From positions 67,428 through 131,427 of the forward strand of contig NW_017962913.1 in assembly GCF_001661345.1 (NCBI RefSeq): a DNA stretch of 64,000 nt, given 5' to 3'. Shown here in pieces: positions 31,564 to 42,826 of the stretch. This stretch comes from Ascoidea rubescens DSM 1968. Its lineage: Eukaryota > Ascomycota > Saccharomycetes > Ascoideales > Ascoideaceae. The position numbers and the translations under genes were made by a program. The notes under the pieces were generated by a model. It saw only the letters and a program-made list of their open reading frames with translations, was not told the origin of the DNA and did not search any database. Each line of letters begins with the position of its first letter. Position 1 is the first letter of the stretch.

Positions 31564-34500
31564 TTATCTATCTATCTCAGTGTCTTTTCTTCCTGGCCCT
31601 TTTGTATAATAAAATGGACAATTCTTGTTCGTCTTGATATGGCCAACGGCACCACAGGTAGCGCATTTTCTATTGGTGTTTCTGCCCTTTCCTATGCCTT
31701 TACCACTTTTTGCCATTCCCAACTTGTCAAAACTCTCGGCTGTCTCCTCCCGAGATCCAAGCCCATTGGACGACTCATATGTCGTATTTACCCCTAATGA
31801 ACTAAGGGCTCCATCCTCAATCATAGAACCATTGTTGCCAATGCCCTCATTGACGTTGCTTTCAATGCTATTGTTCCCATACATATCTCCCTCACCATGA
31901 GACACTCCAACTCTATTTATGTCGTCTGAAGTCAATCTGCTGTTCAAGTTCACACCGCTATTGCTCTTAATGTTTCCTCTTTTTCGTCGTCCTCTTCCTT
32001 GTCCACTACCCTTTTTCTTTCTTTCTGCTTCCAAGATTTCCAAATGCTGTTCTAATATTTTTTTCTCATTCAAGTTCGATGGCGCCTTTATATTGTTCAA
32101 ATCAAAATCGTATAAGTTCCCTGTTCCTGACCCTAGTCCTAACCCTAGAGCATGCCCACTTCCACCTGACGATAACAACAGCAACTTTTCCTGAAATTGT
32201 TCTTCTTTTCTTAATAAATAAGCATTTATAATCCGAGAGTCTTTAATAACTTCTGCCTTTCTTTGAAGCATCCCATTACTATCTTTAATCAACCTGGTAA
32301 TCTTAAGCACCTTTTCATGTTTGATTCGGTTCGCTTCAAACCTTAAAAATCTCAATTGATTACTTAGATTTTGTTGATTTTCAATGATTTCATTTATATT
32401 ATCATTGCTCAAGCTTCTTGCCTGGCTTTCCCAAACCCTTTTGATCTCATCGTCGTACGCCTTTTGTTGACTTGCAATACTATAACTATGCCCGGATTTA
32501 CCCCCTTTACTGCTTCCCTCTTTTTTGTTACTATTACTACCGCTATTATTACCTGGCGTTCCAACAAACGGACTGTTGCTACTATACTCATCTAATGTCT
32601 TAAATCCTCCCTTCATTGATGTTTTTAAAAACGAAAATCCTTCCGATATTCCCGTTGGATCCATTTCTCCATGAATTTGCAACATAGCTTTTCCTTGTGT
32701 TGCTATGATGAAATTCTTGGTTAAATTCCAAGGTGCCTTTTCATCTTCGTCATTATAATTACTATTACTGTTGTTATTCTCATTGTGATCATTACTATGC
32801 TCGTTTCTCTCATTTTCATCACTATTCTTGATATCGTTCAACGCTTTTTGCAACTGATTAATCTGTGAGATTGTTAATTTCCAATTTTTATTTTTCAAAA
32901 AGTCTCCACCATTGTTATCATTAATAAACCTAATCAATCCTTCAAAATTTTCCAACGAAATCCTTGATATATTATAAAGCAATGAATCCTCATTATACTG
33001 TTGCCCGACTTGCATGCTTTCTAACAATGTTATATCTTCCGGTGTAATCATCGATCGAATCTCTTCAAACTCAGGTAATACTATGTCATTGTTTTTAATT
33101 TTCCAAAATCCCTGATCAAATCCAGTTCTCTGGTATTCCATAAACTCCTTTAATCTTTGCCTGTTTTGCATATCATTTTGATCAGGAAAATGCGATGAAA
33201 TATCTCTTAAAGATAATCTATGATATTCACTTTTGTTTAGCGCTCTAAAAACAATCATTTTCAATCGATTTTTTGAAACCGCTGTAACTTTTCTTGAATG
33301 TGGCGATGGAACCTCAACAACTGGAAATAGTTGTCCAACAACAAATAAAAATGGTATACTTCTTAAGAAATATCGAGCATTTTGACCATGAGTAATCTGT
33401 CTAATTAATAAGAAATCTGTTGATTTGGCTTCATGTCTAAAAATTGGTGACCTTACCATTTTATTATATAATGTTGGAACTATTTGTCCGTTATTGACAA
33501 ATCCAAAATTCCAAAATGGCGATCTATCTTGCACTCCAAGAACTTGGGTTTCACCAATAGGCAACTTGGGTCTTTTGGTGTCTTCCTTGGTTATTTTTCT
33601 ATAATAATTTATAATTTTTGATCCCATTCCAAATTTACTTAAAATTAGTGGCATCTCCTCTGAATATTCTAGCAAGACATAATTCAAAGAATCACCAAGT
33701 GATAGATCTGCGGTTTTGTTGAATACTTCCTTAATATCTTTATTTTTATAAGTTTTTCTTTTTCGTAATTTGACTTTTGAAAATTTCATGACTGTATTTG
33801 AGCGAATTAAAAATCTTGGTCTATGGAAATATCTCATTTCTTGTTTGGTTAGTTTGACAGGATAATAGGGAGATTGTAATTTAAGAGCAGGAGCTGAATG
33901 ATCAATTTGTAAATTACCGATAGTTGTTCTGATTTTAGAATGATAGTTTTCATTTAATATTTGATATTGAGTATCATTTGAAAAATTGAATCTCATTGCA
34001 AGTTGTTTTTCATTAATTGGGATCTGTGATAATAATTGAGGATCTCTTTTATTTATTTGGTTTCTTCGGGTGCTATGAAATCTGCTTTTTGAAATTTTTT
34101 TAATAGAATCGCTTAAAAATAGTAGTTTTGAATCATTCAAATCCAATTTAAGCTTGGGTTCTTTTTTAAAGTAGTTGTGTTCTTCAATATCATCATTATC
34201 AGTTTGGCTGTTTTCATCAAGTTCAATCAAGTCATAATCACTTTCGTCAAAGCTATTATCGTAAGGAAATCTATCTTCAAGAATTGAAATATTATTAGAG
34301 GTGGTGTTAGTATTTGTATTGGTGGAGTTTTGTTGAATTTTAATTGAAGTATTTTTTTGAGTAGCCGAGTCTAATAATTGATATGAATCATCTAGATCGT
34401 CAATTCCAAAAATCATTGTATCATCCCAATTGGAGGTGGCTAATATTAAATCATTAGTTACTATATCAGGTATTATTTTCTGTTTTTTTCTAAGAGAATG

Positions 34501-35700
34501 CGAGTCAAAATGTGAATTACTTTTCGGGTGTTTTTCTAATATTTTGAAATTATTCTCAATTTTATTGTGATTTTTTGTATTTATTTTACTTATTTCATTA
34601 TCTGCGCTATCGATTTTTTTGTTAATTGTATTTTTATCATCTGAATTAAGATATATATTATAATAGTCTAAATCATCTAGATGGATAATTTTTTGGCCCA
34701 AATAAGAGTCGTCATTTATTTGGGCAGATTGATTGACTTGTTTAATGTTTGAAGACTGAGTTTTGTTAAAGATTTTAATTTGATCAATGTCGATTTCCAT
34801 GTTTATCTTTGTTGGGATTAGAGGTTTTGCGTTATCTTTATTTAAATTTGCTATTGAATTTTTGAAAAAATAAGGTTTTGAGCCAAATAGGGAACTTAAA
34901 GGTAATTTTTTTGAATTTTTATTGAAGCCTGGGTAGTAGTAAGATAGATAGAAGTCGTTCTTTTTAAGTTCTCTTAGCCTTTGCAATTCCTTTTGGTGAA
35001 GTAATTCTTGCTTTTTCTTTTGAAACGATTCTTCATTAGTTATCAAGTTAAAATTGTGATCATTGTAATTGTTATTATTGATATTATTTTTGCTACTGTT
35101 ATTATTTTTATTATTGGTATTAGTACCGATGATAATATTGTTATTATTTGAGTGAGAGAAAGAAGAAAAATCAGTAATTCCATGAGTGGAAGGAAGATGC
35201 AAACCTTCAAAAGGAACTTTGGTATTATTTGTAGTATGGTTGATATCGGTATTCGAAGCAGTCTTGTTCAAGTTTTGAGAAGAGTTTTGAATTGAAATTG
35301 CAGTTGTGTCACCAAACAAACTGGTAAAATCGTCATTCATGAAATTTTGAGAAGAATTCTGGTTGAAAAAAAAGGGTTCGTCTTGGAGCGATTTGAAAAA
35401 GGAATCGGTAGCCAACTCGTCGATATTTGATTTGGGGTTGGTGGAATCAGCATTGTCGCTGTTCTCGAGCAAAGGCTCGTCGTCATCAGCCAATTCGTCT
35501 TCATCTTCAAAGTCAATGGCGTTAGCAGCGTGCTTTGTTGAGCCAGAAGCAACAAGTTTTGAAGGATCAAAAGCTGAGAGATTGAAGGCGTCTGAGGGGT
35601 TGAAGCCATCAACCTGAGTAAGTAAGGAATTCAAGACATCGTCTTTAGCTATCACATTCTTCTTCTTGGAGGTTGTGCTGGCAGAGTGAGAGTTGCTCAT
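31564..35700 (-). CDS. TAF1: TFIID subunit Taf1
   Basis: Largest TFIID subunit, scaffold for TBP and promoter DNA. It has 1378 residues from the ATG at 35700 (MSNSHSASTTSKKK); the open frame runs 25 codons further but only to a GTG. The conserved central domain is clear: QIDHSAPALKLQSPYYPVKL, TKQEMRYFHRPRFLIRS, GETQVLGVQDRSPFWNFGF and VRSPIFRHEAKSTDFLLIRQ. A zinc knuckle sits near the C-terminus (NRKCATCGAVGHIKTNKNC). As in other yeasts there are no bromodomains; Bdf1 is known to supply them. The protein exceeds S. cerevisiae Taf1 (1066) because of Asn-rich insertions. It is divergent from RDS3, about 210 bp apart. Confidence 0.95.
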   Translation of the reverse strand: MSNSHSASTTSKKKNVIAKDDVLNSLLTQVDGFNPSDAFNLSAFDPSKLVASGSTKHAANAIDFEDEDELADDDEPLLENSDNADSTNPKSNIDELATDSFFKSLQDEPFFFNQNSSQNFMNDDFTSLFGDTTAISIQNSSQNLNKTASNTDINHTTNNTKVPFEGLHLPSTHGITDFSSFSHSNNNNIIIGTNTNNKNNNSSKNNINNNNYNDHNFNLITNEESFQKKKQELLHQKELQRLRELKKNDFYLSYYYPGFNKNSKKLPLSSLFGSKPYFFKNSIANLNKDNAKPLIPTKINMEIDIDQIKIFNKTQSSNIKQVNQSAQINDDSYLGQKIIHLDDLDYYNIYLNSDDKNTINKKIDSADNEISKINTKNHNKIENNFKILEKHPKSNSHFDSHSLRKKQKIIPDIVTNDLILATSNWDDTMIFGIDDLDDSYQLLDSATQKNTSIKIQQNSTNTNTNTTSNNISILEDRFPYDNSFDESDYDLIELDENSQTDNDDIEEHNYFKKEPKLKLDLNDSKLLFLSDSIKKISKSRFHSTRRNQINKRDPQLLSQIPINEKQLAMRFNFSNDTQYQILNENYHSKIRTTIGNLQIDHSAPALKLQSPYYPVKLTKQEMRYFHRPRFLIRSNTVMKFSKVKLRKRKTYKNKDIKEVFNKTADLSLGDSLNYVLLEYSEEMPLILSKFGMGSKIINYYRKITKEDTKRPKLPIGETQVLGVQDRSPFWNFGFVNNGQIVPTLYNKMVRSPIFRHEAKSTDFLLIRQITHGQNARYFLRSIPFLFVVGQLFPVVEVPSPHSRKVTAVSKNRLKMIVFRALNKSEYHRLSLRDISSHFPDQNDMQNRQRLKEFMEYQRTGFDQGFWKIKNNDIVLPEFEEIRSMITPEDITLLESMQVGQQYNEDSLLYNISRISLENFEGLIRFINDNNGGDFLKNKNWKLTISQINQLQKALNDIKNSDENERNEHSNDHNENNNSNSNYNDEDEKAPWNLTKNFIIATQGKAMLQIHGEMDPTGISEGFSFLKTSMKGGFKTLDEYSSNSPFVGTPGNNSGSNSNKKEGSSKGGKSGHSYSIASQQKAYDDEIKRVWESQARSLSNDNINEIIENQQNLSNQLRFLRFEANRIKHEKVLKITRLIKDSNGMLQRKAEVIKDSRIINAYLLRKEEQFQEKLLLLSSGGSGHALGLGLGSGTGNLYDFDLNNIKAPSNLNEKKILEQHLEILEAERKKKGSGQGRGRRKRGNIKSNSGVNLNSRLTSDDINRVGVSHGEGDMYGNNSIESNVNEGIGNNGSMIEDGALSSLGVNTTYESSNGLGSREETAESFDKLGMAKSGKGIGKGRNTNRKCATCGAVGHIKTNKNCPFYYTKGPGRKDTEIDR

Positions 35701-35769
35701 CGTCGGTGGAGATGGTGGAGGCGTTGGTGAAGACCAGCAACATCCTCTGGACTTAAGCGCTGACACTGT

Positions 35770-35817
35770 GTACACGTGGAATTATGTAAGCAGTACATGT
35801 CGTGATTGGTACACGTG
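35770..35817. promoter_or_regulatory. Two GTACACGTG E-boxes in the TAF1-RDS3 promoter
   Basis: Two identical GTACACGTG nonamers, at 35770-35778 and 35809-35817, lie in the ~210 bp between TAF1 and RDS3, with a related GTACATGTCG between them. The same nonamer recurs upstream of DSC3 (62218-62226). The core is a Cbf1-type E-box. This spacer is compact enough for one site pair to serve both genes. Confidence 0.5.
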
Positions 35818-35910
35818 CTCCAGTCACGTTTCAAACGCGTGCGTGACCTTCTCTTGAGGAGAAGAAAAGCAGCAGCAGCACAGGCAGCAGAGGAAGCAGA
35901 AACACCAGCA

Positions 35911-36231
35911 ATGTCGCGCCACCAGTTCGATCTTCTAGTGTGCCACAAGTTGCCGGGAACGCACGTGGGAAAGCTTTGCGAGAAGTGCGACGGAAAGTGT
36001 CCGGCGTGCGATTCGTACGTGCACTCGTATGAGCAGGTTCGGGTGTGTGACGAGTGTGCTTTTGGAGAGAACGAAACCAAGTGCATTATCTGCTACAACC
36101 CAGGGGTGTCTGAGGCCTACTACTGCTACGAGTGTGTGATGCGAGAGAAGAACCGAGAGGGCTGTCCAAGGGTAATCAGCATTGGAAGCAGCAGAAGCAA
36201 CTTGTTCTATGAAAAGCGGAAGCAGGCCTGA
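35911..36231 (+). CDS. RDS3: Rds3, SF3b zinc-finger splicing factor (PHF5A)
   Basis: Small subunit of the U2 snRNP SF3b complex, needed for branch-site recognition. It has 106 residues from the ATG at 35911 (MSRHQFDLLVCHKLPGTHVG), matching the 107-residue yeast protein. The frame is open upstream to 35806, but homology and length decide for 35911. The CxxC-rich zinc-binding pattern is complete: LCEKCDGKCPACDSYV, VCDECAFG, KCIICYNPGVSEAYYCYECV. It ends in a basic tail (FYEKRKQA). The coding DNA is conspicuously GC-rich at third positions compared with neighbouring genes, as is the adjoining 5' end of TAF1. No intron. Confidence 0.95.
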   Translation: MSRHQFDLLVCHKLPGTHVGKLCEKCDGKCPACDSYVHSYEQVRVCDECAFGENETKCIICYNPGVSEAYYCYECVMREKNREGCPRVISIGSSRSNLFYEKRKQA

Positions 36232-36633
36232 GCTGGCGCTTTTTCCTTGGAGTGACCTTTCTCCGATTTCTCTTGCTTGTTTAGGAAGGAAAATTTTTTC
36301 TGCTTTGCTTTTTATCGCTGCAGACTTTTCTGTCTTTCAAATTATTCGCTTCTAATTAGTAATAGTTCCATAATATATAAAACAATCCAACATTTCTCAA
36401 GCTCCTTCAAGTTTATTTTTAATCCCTCTTTTTCAATTTACAATTTTCTAAAACAATATTTAATAACATTGGTTTCTTATCTCGTCGGTTTTTTTTTCCC
36501 TCAATATATATTGCTTTCTTTATCAAGACACATCTACACATCTACACATCTACACATCTACACATCTATAAGTATATCTCTTTTTCCTGACTATCCCCAT
36601 AACAAGATACAGAGCAGAGATCAAACATCAAAC
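36232..36633. other. DRE2 upstream region with octamer repeat
   Basis: About 400 bp. Four perfect and one imperfect copy of CATCTACA lie at 36531-36570, ending 64 bp before the DRE2 ATG and probably inside the leader. T-rich stretches precede it. An open frame continues upstream of DRE2 through this region but is not coding. Confidence 0.6.
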
Positions 36634-37836
36634 ATGACAGGCTCCAGCAAGGAAATATTATTATTATTAGATCCTTCGATCGTCACTAAATCTAATTCAC
36701 TGAAAGTTGAAATATTCAAAAAGCTCATTGACAAGAAATATCCTCACTCCCATATATATCAGTATTTGCTTAATATTTATTGTCTCAACAGCGATAATGA
36801 CCAGATATTGTATGATGAAATATTTTATTTGAATAGCGGTAATTTCAAGGATAATCTACGAGGGTTGAAGGGGAATAGCCAAATTCTTTCAAAAGAGGTG
36901 GAGAAAGAACTAAAAGAAATAGAGATAACTGATAACAATTACCAGAATTACCAGAATTACCAGACAGATTTAAAAAACAAAGAGTTGGAAAATAACGAGT
37001 TGGAAATAATCTTCAACAGATTGAGATATAATGGAAAGTTTTTATATAAAAATAATGACAAAACCAAATTGCAGGGCATTATGATCGGGTTTATAACTGG
37101 TGATAATTATTGGACCAAACCTGACTTGTCAAACAAATCTGTATCAATACCTCTCAAAAGAAACACTAAAACTAATAAGAATAAGAATAAAAACATAAAA
37201 TTGCCTTTCTTTAAAAAGAAAACAACTTCAAATGGACTTGCTAATAATGAAAACAACTACAACAACACTAATAATGACAATGATAAACTAAAATTCTTTG
37301 ACAATATTGATATAGATTTCAATGATGATCTTGATTTCAACATGGACAATACAAACCACGACCATAACAACTCCTCCTCCTCTTCTTCCCTATTCATAAA
37401 TGACGATGACGATTATCTTCTCTTGAACTCCAACTTGTTGTCGAATCCAATTGAACTCCCCAACACTGATGACGGTTTGATCTGCTCCACTGACAAAAAG
37501 AAAAGGAAAAAAGCCTGCAAGGACTGTACCTGCGGACTTAAAGAACAGGAAGAAAGCGACGCTTTGAAACACTTGTCAATCCAGCAAAAGATCTTGGGCA
37601 ATTTGGCCCTCAGTGCCAACCAGGAAGCTATTAAGATCGAACAAAGAATCATCTCCTTAGACACAGACGAAATGGCAGAGGTTGATTTCACTGTGGAGGG
37701 CAAAACCGGTGGATGTGGCTCGTGTGCTTTGGGAGACGCCTTCCGCTGCGATGGCTGTCCCTACCTAGGTCTCCCCCCTTTCAAACCTGGCGAAATAGTG
37801 TCTCTTGATGGTTTTGGTGAAGATTTGGACATCTGA
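36634..37836 (+). CDS. DRE2: Dre2/anamorsin, cytosolic Fe-S assembly factor
   Basis: Electron-transfer partner of Tah18 in early cytosolic iron-sulfur protein assembly. It has 400 residues from the ATG at 36634 ([20 protein letters not shown]), chosen because upstream sequence is repeat-rich leader; S. cerevisiae Dre2 has 348. The N-terminal ~130 residues form the methyltransferase-like domain. An Asn/Asp/Ser-rich linker follows. The C-terminal CIAPIN1 domain has both cluster motifs intact: C284-x10-C295-x2-C298-x-C300 and C361-x2-C364-x7-C372-x2-C375 ([20 protein letters not shown]). It ends GFGEDLDI. The 3' third is GC-richer than the 5' part. Confidence 0.95.
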   Translation: MTGSSKEILLLLDPSIVTKSNSLKVEIFKKLIDKKYPHSHIYQYLLNIYCLNSDNDQILYDEIFYLNSGNFKDNLRGLKGNSQILSKEVEKELKEIEITDNNYQNYQNYQTDLKNKELENNELEIIFNRLRYNGKFLYKNNDKTKLQGIMIGFITGDNYWTKPDLSNKSVSIPLKRNTKTNKNKNKNIKLPFFKKKTTSNGLANNENNYNNTNNDNDKLKFFDNIDIDFNDDLDFNMDNTNHDHNNSSSSSSLFINDDDDYLLLNSNLLSNPIELPNTDDGLICSTDKKKRKKACKDCTCGLKEQEESDALKHLSIQQKILGNLALSANQEAIKIEQRIISLDTDEMAEVDFTVEGKTGGCGSCALGDAFRCDGCPYLGLPPFKPGEIVSLDGFGEDLDI

Positions 37837-38623
37837 AATGGGCTTTGTTGTTCCGTGTTTGGAGCCGTAACCGGTGCAATGCGCACTCTTCCGACGGCCA
37901 ACCCACTCGTACAGCGGTGTTCGGTGTGTAAGACTCGGATAATAACACACGAATAGCAATACACGAATAGCAATACACGAATAGCAATACACGGTACATG
38001 AAACACGGCCGGCCTGCACGCTTCGTAGATGTAGTGCGTAGGGCTTTCGAAACCGCGCTGGAGCCCGCATGCCAAGCTTTGCTGAGGATGTGCTGCGCAT
38101 TCAACACTATTTATCTGAAAATATTTCTTGTCTGATCTGGGAGGGCTTGGTACGGTTCCGGCAAAAAGTCTTGAACTGCGTTCCACAAATAAGGTTAGCA
38201 CAGGTGTGTCCGCACAATTGAGGATAAGCTTAACAAAAATTAAGAAAATGGTGGTAATTCTATTGTAACCTTACCATTTTAAGCTTAAATCGTGGTAGAA
38301 TTCTGTATTGTTTCACTTGTGCATATTAATTACCTTAGTGGCTTCTTAGCGGATTCTTAGCTTTCTACCTAACTTTCCTTCTTGCCCTTTTTTCATCTTC
38401 TTTCCATCCTTTTTTTAGCTTTCTCTTCCCTCCTTCTATTTTTTGTTTTTTACTTAAATACTACCAGGCCCTCCATTTTCCACTCTGCCTATTTCCCCCC
38501 TTTCCTTTCTCCATACTTTTGCGCTATTGCTGTCTGTCTTGCTTTAAAAATCTATCCCACTGCCCACCATTTTCCTTTTGTCTATTCTCACCACCCACCC
38601 ATTGTGCTTTACCACCACCCAAA
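37837..38623. other. Upstream region of the WOPR gene
   Basis: About 790 bp. 37840-38200 is GC-richer and contains a 14-base tandem repeat (37947-37993). An inverted pair, AAAATGGT at about 38246 and ACCATTTT at about 38274, follows. The last ~230 bp before the ATG is strongly pyrimidine-rich on the plus strand (CTTTC/CCTTTT runs), consistent with a long leader, possibly with a 5' UTR intron. Open frames on the minus strand over the repeat look spurious. Confidence 0.5.
37947..37993. repeat. 14-base tandem repeat
   Basis: Three perfect copies of ACACGAATAGCAAT (37947-37960, 37961-37974, 37975-37988) plus a five-base start of a fourth. Noncoding, just downstream of DRE2. Confidence 0.95.
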
Positions 38624-40369
38624 ATGGAGACTTATCATGGAATGATTTCTTCCACAAACGATGCAATCCTTCTAATGGAAGCAACAAGGTTGTCCATCTT
38701 GCCCAAGATTACACGACGTTTAACTGAACATGAAAGAAAATCAATCAAATCTGGCTCCATCTACATCTGGGACGAAGAGGAAGCTGGCATGAGACGTTGG
38801 ACTGACGGAAGATCTTGGTCTGCCTCAAGAGTCTCTGGCTGTTTCTTAAATTACAAAGAAATGGAGAGTAATCTCACCTCAAAAAGCAACCCCCAGAACA
38901 ACTCACACAGTCACTTGAGTAATCTTAATGGCCTTCATAATTTCAACAATTTCAACAACTTCAATAACAACAACAACTCTGCTTTTCAATCTAACATGCC
39001 CATGTATTCCTATAAAATTGATGGCTTAATTAAGCAAAGCTTTTCGTTAAACACAAAAGCTGGAAAAAAATTGCATTTAATCGCCTATTTGAATAACAAC
39101 ATTGATATCAATAATCACAACCTAATGATCCCAACAAAAGACCCAAAATTACAATCTATTAAAATCCCTGATGATATTTATCCCGAAGAATACACAAATC
39201 CTGATTCCGATAACATCAACGACATTTCTGAATTTACTTCAGACAATAACAATAATAATACAAACTCAAATACTATCACTGATGCAAACAAAAATATCAA
39301 TACAAATAATGAAGGTAATGATAATGGTAATGATAGTGACAATCAAAATCAAAATCAAAGAAAAACAGAATCCAACAATAACAAAACTCACTCTGAAGTA
39401 AAATCAGAACTCAAGTCTGAAAATCAAATCTCAACAATAAATAAAAATGTATCTTCAAATCTTTCTAATTCTTCAAAAAGCTCTCCAAACAATAACCAAC
39501 CTCCAACTATTACTCTCCCTTCTATAAACGATCAGTTTTCCTCAAATTCTCCAATAAATTTGATCAATTCTCATAACTATAACCAACCTCTACCCCCACT
39601 CCATCAGATTAAAAGCACTGTTCCTACTTTGCCTCCATTAAATTATAATCATCCCTACGATAATTTCTATCTTCCGCAAAACTACACTAACAATAATAAT
39701 AACGCTAATATGACTTTTATAAACAATAACTATCCTCCATCAATCCCTTCACCTCATCTTAATCATAACTTTCCACCTCACCTGCAACCTCAAAATATTC
39801 CTCCTCCAAACCCACGTCAGCATGATTATTATAACAATCGTAACCAAAATTACAACAACACTCATCACTATCATCATCCATCAGTTCCTCCATCAGCTCC
39901 ACCATATTATAACCAAAATTCACAAATACCCCCAGGCTATAATAGGAATTATAATTACAATTACGATTATGATTACTATAACATGCAAAACCAAAGACCT
40001 TATGATCCAATGTATGATCAATACAGCTCATATCTGCAAAATTTACCTCCTCAAGCTCAACATTTTTACAACAGAGGTCCTCAATATCACTCCTCCCAAA
40101 ATTTTAATCAAATTAACAAGCCTTCTCCAATTATATATCCTCCTCCACCACCTTCACCTTCACCCAACTATCCTATTTCTTCAAATTCTAGGCAATTTAC
40201 CTCTCCGTTGCCTCCAGCAAACCCTCCACATTATTATCAAAATCAAAATAATTACGATCAGTATCCTTATCCACCAATCTCAAAACCACCAATACCTCCA
40301 AGCAAACATGTTAGAAACGATTTCGATAATCAGCTATTGGGTGCTTTAAATAAATCATCTTTCAAATAA
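38624..40369 (+). CDS. Pac2-type WOPR (Gti1/Pac2) transcriptional regulator
   Basis: Nuclear DNA-binding developmental regulator of the WOPR family (Wor1 of Candida albicans, Mit1 of S. cerevisiae, Gti1 and Pac2 of fission yeast). It has 581 residues from the ATG at 38624. The bipartite WOPR domain is visible. Part one, residues 1-85: TYHGMISSTNDAILLMEATR, LPKITRRLTEHERKSIKSGS, GMRRWTDGRSWSASRVSGCF, LNYKEME. Part two, about 127-190: YKIDGLIKQSFSLNTKAGKK, LHLIAYL, PTKDPKLQSIKIPDDIYPEE. The SWSASRVSGcFLxYKEME and DPxLxxI...YPEE wording is Pac2-like rather than Wor1-like. The remaining ~390 residues are low-complexity Asn/Pro/Tyr-rich. It stands alone in a long noncoding span. Confidence 0.9.
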   Translation: METYHGMISSTNDAILLMEATRLSILPKITRRLTEHERKSIKSGSIYIWDEEEAGMRRWTDGRSWSASRVSGCFLNYKEMESNLTSKSNPQNNSHSHLSNLNGLHNFNNFNNFNNNNNSAFQSNMPMYSYKIDGLIKQSFSLNTKAGKKLHLIAYLNNNIDINNHNLMIPTKDPKLQSIKIPDDIYPEEYTNPDSDNINDISEFTSDNNNNNTNSNTITDANKNINTNNEGNDNGNDSDNQNQNQRKTESNNNKTHSEVKSELKSENQISTINKNVSSNLSNSSKSSPNNNQPPTITLPSINDQFSSNSPINLINSHNYNQPLPPLHQIKSTVPTLPPLNYNHPYDNFYLPQNYTNNNNNANMTFINNNYPPSIPSPHLNHNFPPHLQPQNIPPPNPRQHDYYNNRNQNYNNTHHYHHPSVPPSAPPYYNQNSQIPPGYNRNYNYNYDYDYYNMQNQRPYDPMYDQYSSYLQNLPPQAQHFYNRGPQYHSSQNFNQINKPSPIIYPPPPPSPSPNYPISSNSRQFTSPLPPANPPHYYQNQNNYDQYPYPPISKPPIPPSKHVRNDFDNQLLGALNKSSFK

Positions 40370-42214
40370 TTAATTTACCCTTTGTGTTTTTTTTTCAATT
40401 TATTTTTAACTCTTTTATTATGTAGTATAATTGAATTTTCATTCATTCATATTTTTAGTCCTAGTCTTACATTCTTGAGTTTTTACATTTCAAAAAGAAA
40501 GCAATTCTTTGGAATTCTATCAATTTACGATGTTTACAACAATTCCTGAGATGCTTTTGAACCCTTTTGAATGCTTTTTATAAAAAATTCCACGTATATA
40601 TCACAGTCCATATAGCTTATAATAATTAATGCTTTGTCACTGAACAACTACTAACTGCTAAATAGCTACTAACTCACCTACTATGATCTACTCAGTCGTC
40701 TAATGGCTCTCTTTAATGCTTGTTCCATCCTCAAACGTTTTGATAAAGACAGGCCAAACGAAGCATCACAAATGCTTGATGAAATTCTTCATGAAATTCT
40801 TCATGAAAATCTTGACATATCATTGCAAAAGCAAAAGGACGAATCGATATTTGCTCTCGATTTCGTCAAATACGAGATATATTATTTGTATTATTTATTT
40901 TTTTAAGGACAAACAATACAAAGAATAAGTTACAACCTGTGAATTAAGAACCCTTTTTTAAAAAGCATTTCTTTGTGACGCTATCGCTTATCAAAAACGC
41001 AATGTAACATATTATATAATTACAAGATATTAAGGAGCCATTGTTACCTCTCACACTTAGAAAGCTGTAAATTAAATGCAATTGTTTGGTGATATGATTC
41101 AAAGAACATAGATTTTCACTTAGCTCCTATCAAATGTAACGAGTGTGTGCTGTTCAAATCAGTTTCATGAAATGTTATTTGCCATATTATTTGAGGAGTT
41201 CAGTTTAAGTCTTCCATTAAATTTAAATGTATCGTTTTCTACTATTCCCAGAAGTTTTTATTCAATATATTCGGAGTGGCTAAAATCACACTGATTAAGG
41301 CATACCTATTTTAATGGTTTAAGATTTTATAATGAAAAGACATTTAGATTGTGTTTTAAAACTGATGAGGATATTTAATATTTATCTTCTGTTATCAGTA
41401 ACAATGGTGACTTGAAGATTTGAATTTTCAAATAGACCTTGACTCATTATTTATATTGAGAGATCGTAAGAAAGTTAAGGAAGTTAAGAAAGTAAAAATT
41501 GCATTAAATTGATTATCCTAAAAATTTCTATTTAGTAATGATTAATTTATGCTATATATTACGTATTGTTCACAAAATTATTTAATATTTACCTAAATCC
41601 TTTCGTTTATTTTTCTGTGATAAGTAAATTGTATTGAATCTCATAGTGTTTTGAACCTTTTGAAATAGAGAAGAGAATTTACTGGCGTTTTTTATCCTTT
41701 GTCCAAGCTCAATTGGATCAATCCAAAATGATAAAATATAATAGGAAGAGAGTTTGAGTTCTAAGTCAAAATCAAAATCAACATCAACATCAGCGCCAGG
41801 ACCAGAATCAACTTTAAAAAATGAATTGATTACCAGCCATCCCTAGAAATATATAGCACTAATCATTGATAAAAGTACGATTATTGAATCGACTTTATAT
41901 GTATCTATAACTTCTGTTATCCATCTTTTGGATAGACTAAATTTCTTTTGGATCAAGCTTCCATTGAGAAAGGTTGATAAGTCAGTATAACACTCTTTGC
42001 TTTCATATATATAATACGTGCAGATATCCATAATTGGACCCATCTGCATCTTCATAAACTAGTGTAACTGCATTTTTGCTAAACATGAGGCAGAATAAAC
42101 ATGAGAATCATCATTAGTGGACATTGTAATAAAAATTCTTTCTAAAGCTAGTAATCCAAATCAAGCACTAGATAAAAAAATGACAATGATTTCTAGCAAA
42201 AGTATTTCATCGTT

Positions 42215-42490
42215 TTATTTTTGAAGAAATAATCTTCCAGGAGCTTTAGAGATTTTAAATTTCCAAATTGAACTGTCGATAATACTGAAATTCTCATTGC
42301 ATCTGCCATTTGTTTTCGCAAGTGATGTAGGAATTTGTTGTGCAGTTTCTGGGTCTTTCAAACCTATAGCTTTTACCAACTTTTTATTTGTAGGGGAATT
42401 TACAGCTTCAGCGCTTTTAAATCTACTCACAAACACTCCTGATATACTGTACAGATACCTTCTTAAAGCAGCTAACGTTTGTGAATCAAC
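42215..42490 (-). pseudogene. Unrecognised ORF fragment
   Basis: The minus strand is open for about 92 codons and ends in TAA at 42215. It has no good ATG in front. The predicted peptide has balanced, protein-like composition (KVDSQTLAALRRYLYSISGV, then FKSAEAVNSPTNKKLVKAIG), unlike chance frames in AT-rich DNA. I do not recognise the family. It may be a 3' remnant of a gene or a last exon whose upstream part I cannot find. Confidence 0.25.
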
Positions 42491-42826
42491 CTTTCCTTAC
42501 GCCTTTAAATAGTAGACGAGATTGATGATATGGATGTTTCTAAAATTTGGAGCGTTTTCTTACGATCCGTTCGGATTCATCGACAATGTTTTATTCCATC
42601 TTCCAAACTATCGTGCATACAAAAGATTTTGAACTCGGTTAGACAAGATCGTATATATGTCGTTCCGGATTCTAAATTCGTAATACTAAAATCGGCTCGA
42701 ATCGTTAAATAAAGTCGTTAAATAAGAAGAAACTCACAAACACCAACCATATTTGATTGATGTATGTTGACGATTTTACTACTAGTGGTGCTATTATCTT
42801 AAAGAACTACCATTCGATCAAGCAAA

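Noticed and set aside
36277-36633. N-terminal extension of DRE2
   Set aside because: The upstream in-frame sequence is hydrophobic, T-rich and translates an octamer repeat; homology begins at the ATG at 36634.
37761-38201. Three overlapping minus-strand frames with Cys/Ala-rich peptides
   Set aside because: They overlap the DRE2 3' end and translate the 14-base tandem repeat; composition is that of a GC-richer noncoding patch.
40703-40906. 67-codon frame with a good ATG downstream of the WOPR gene
   Set aside because: Contains an internal tandem repeat (ATGAAATTCTTC type) and no domain; too weak to call.
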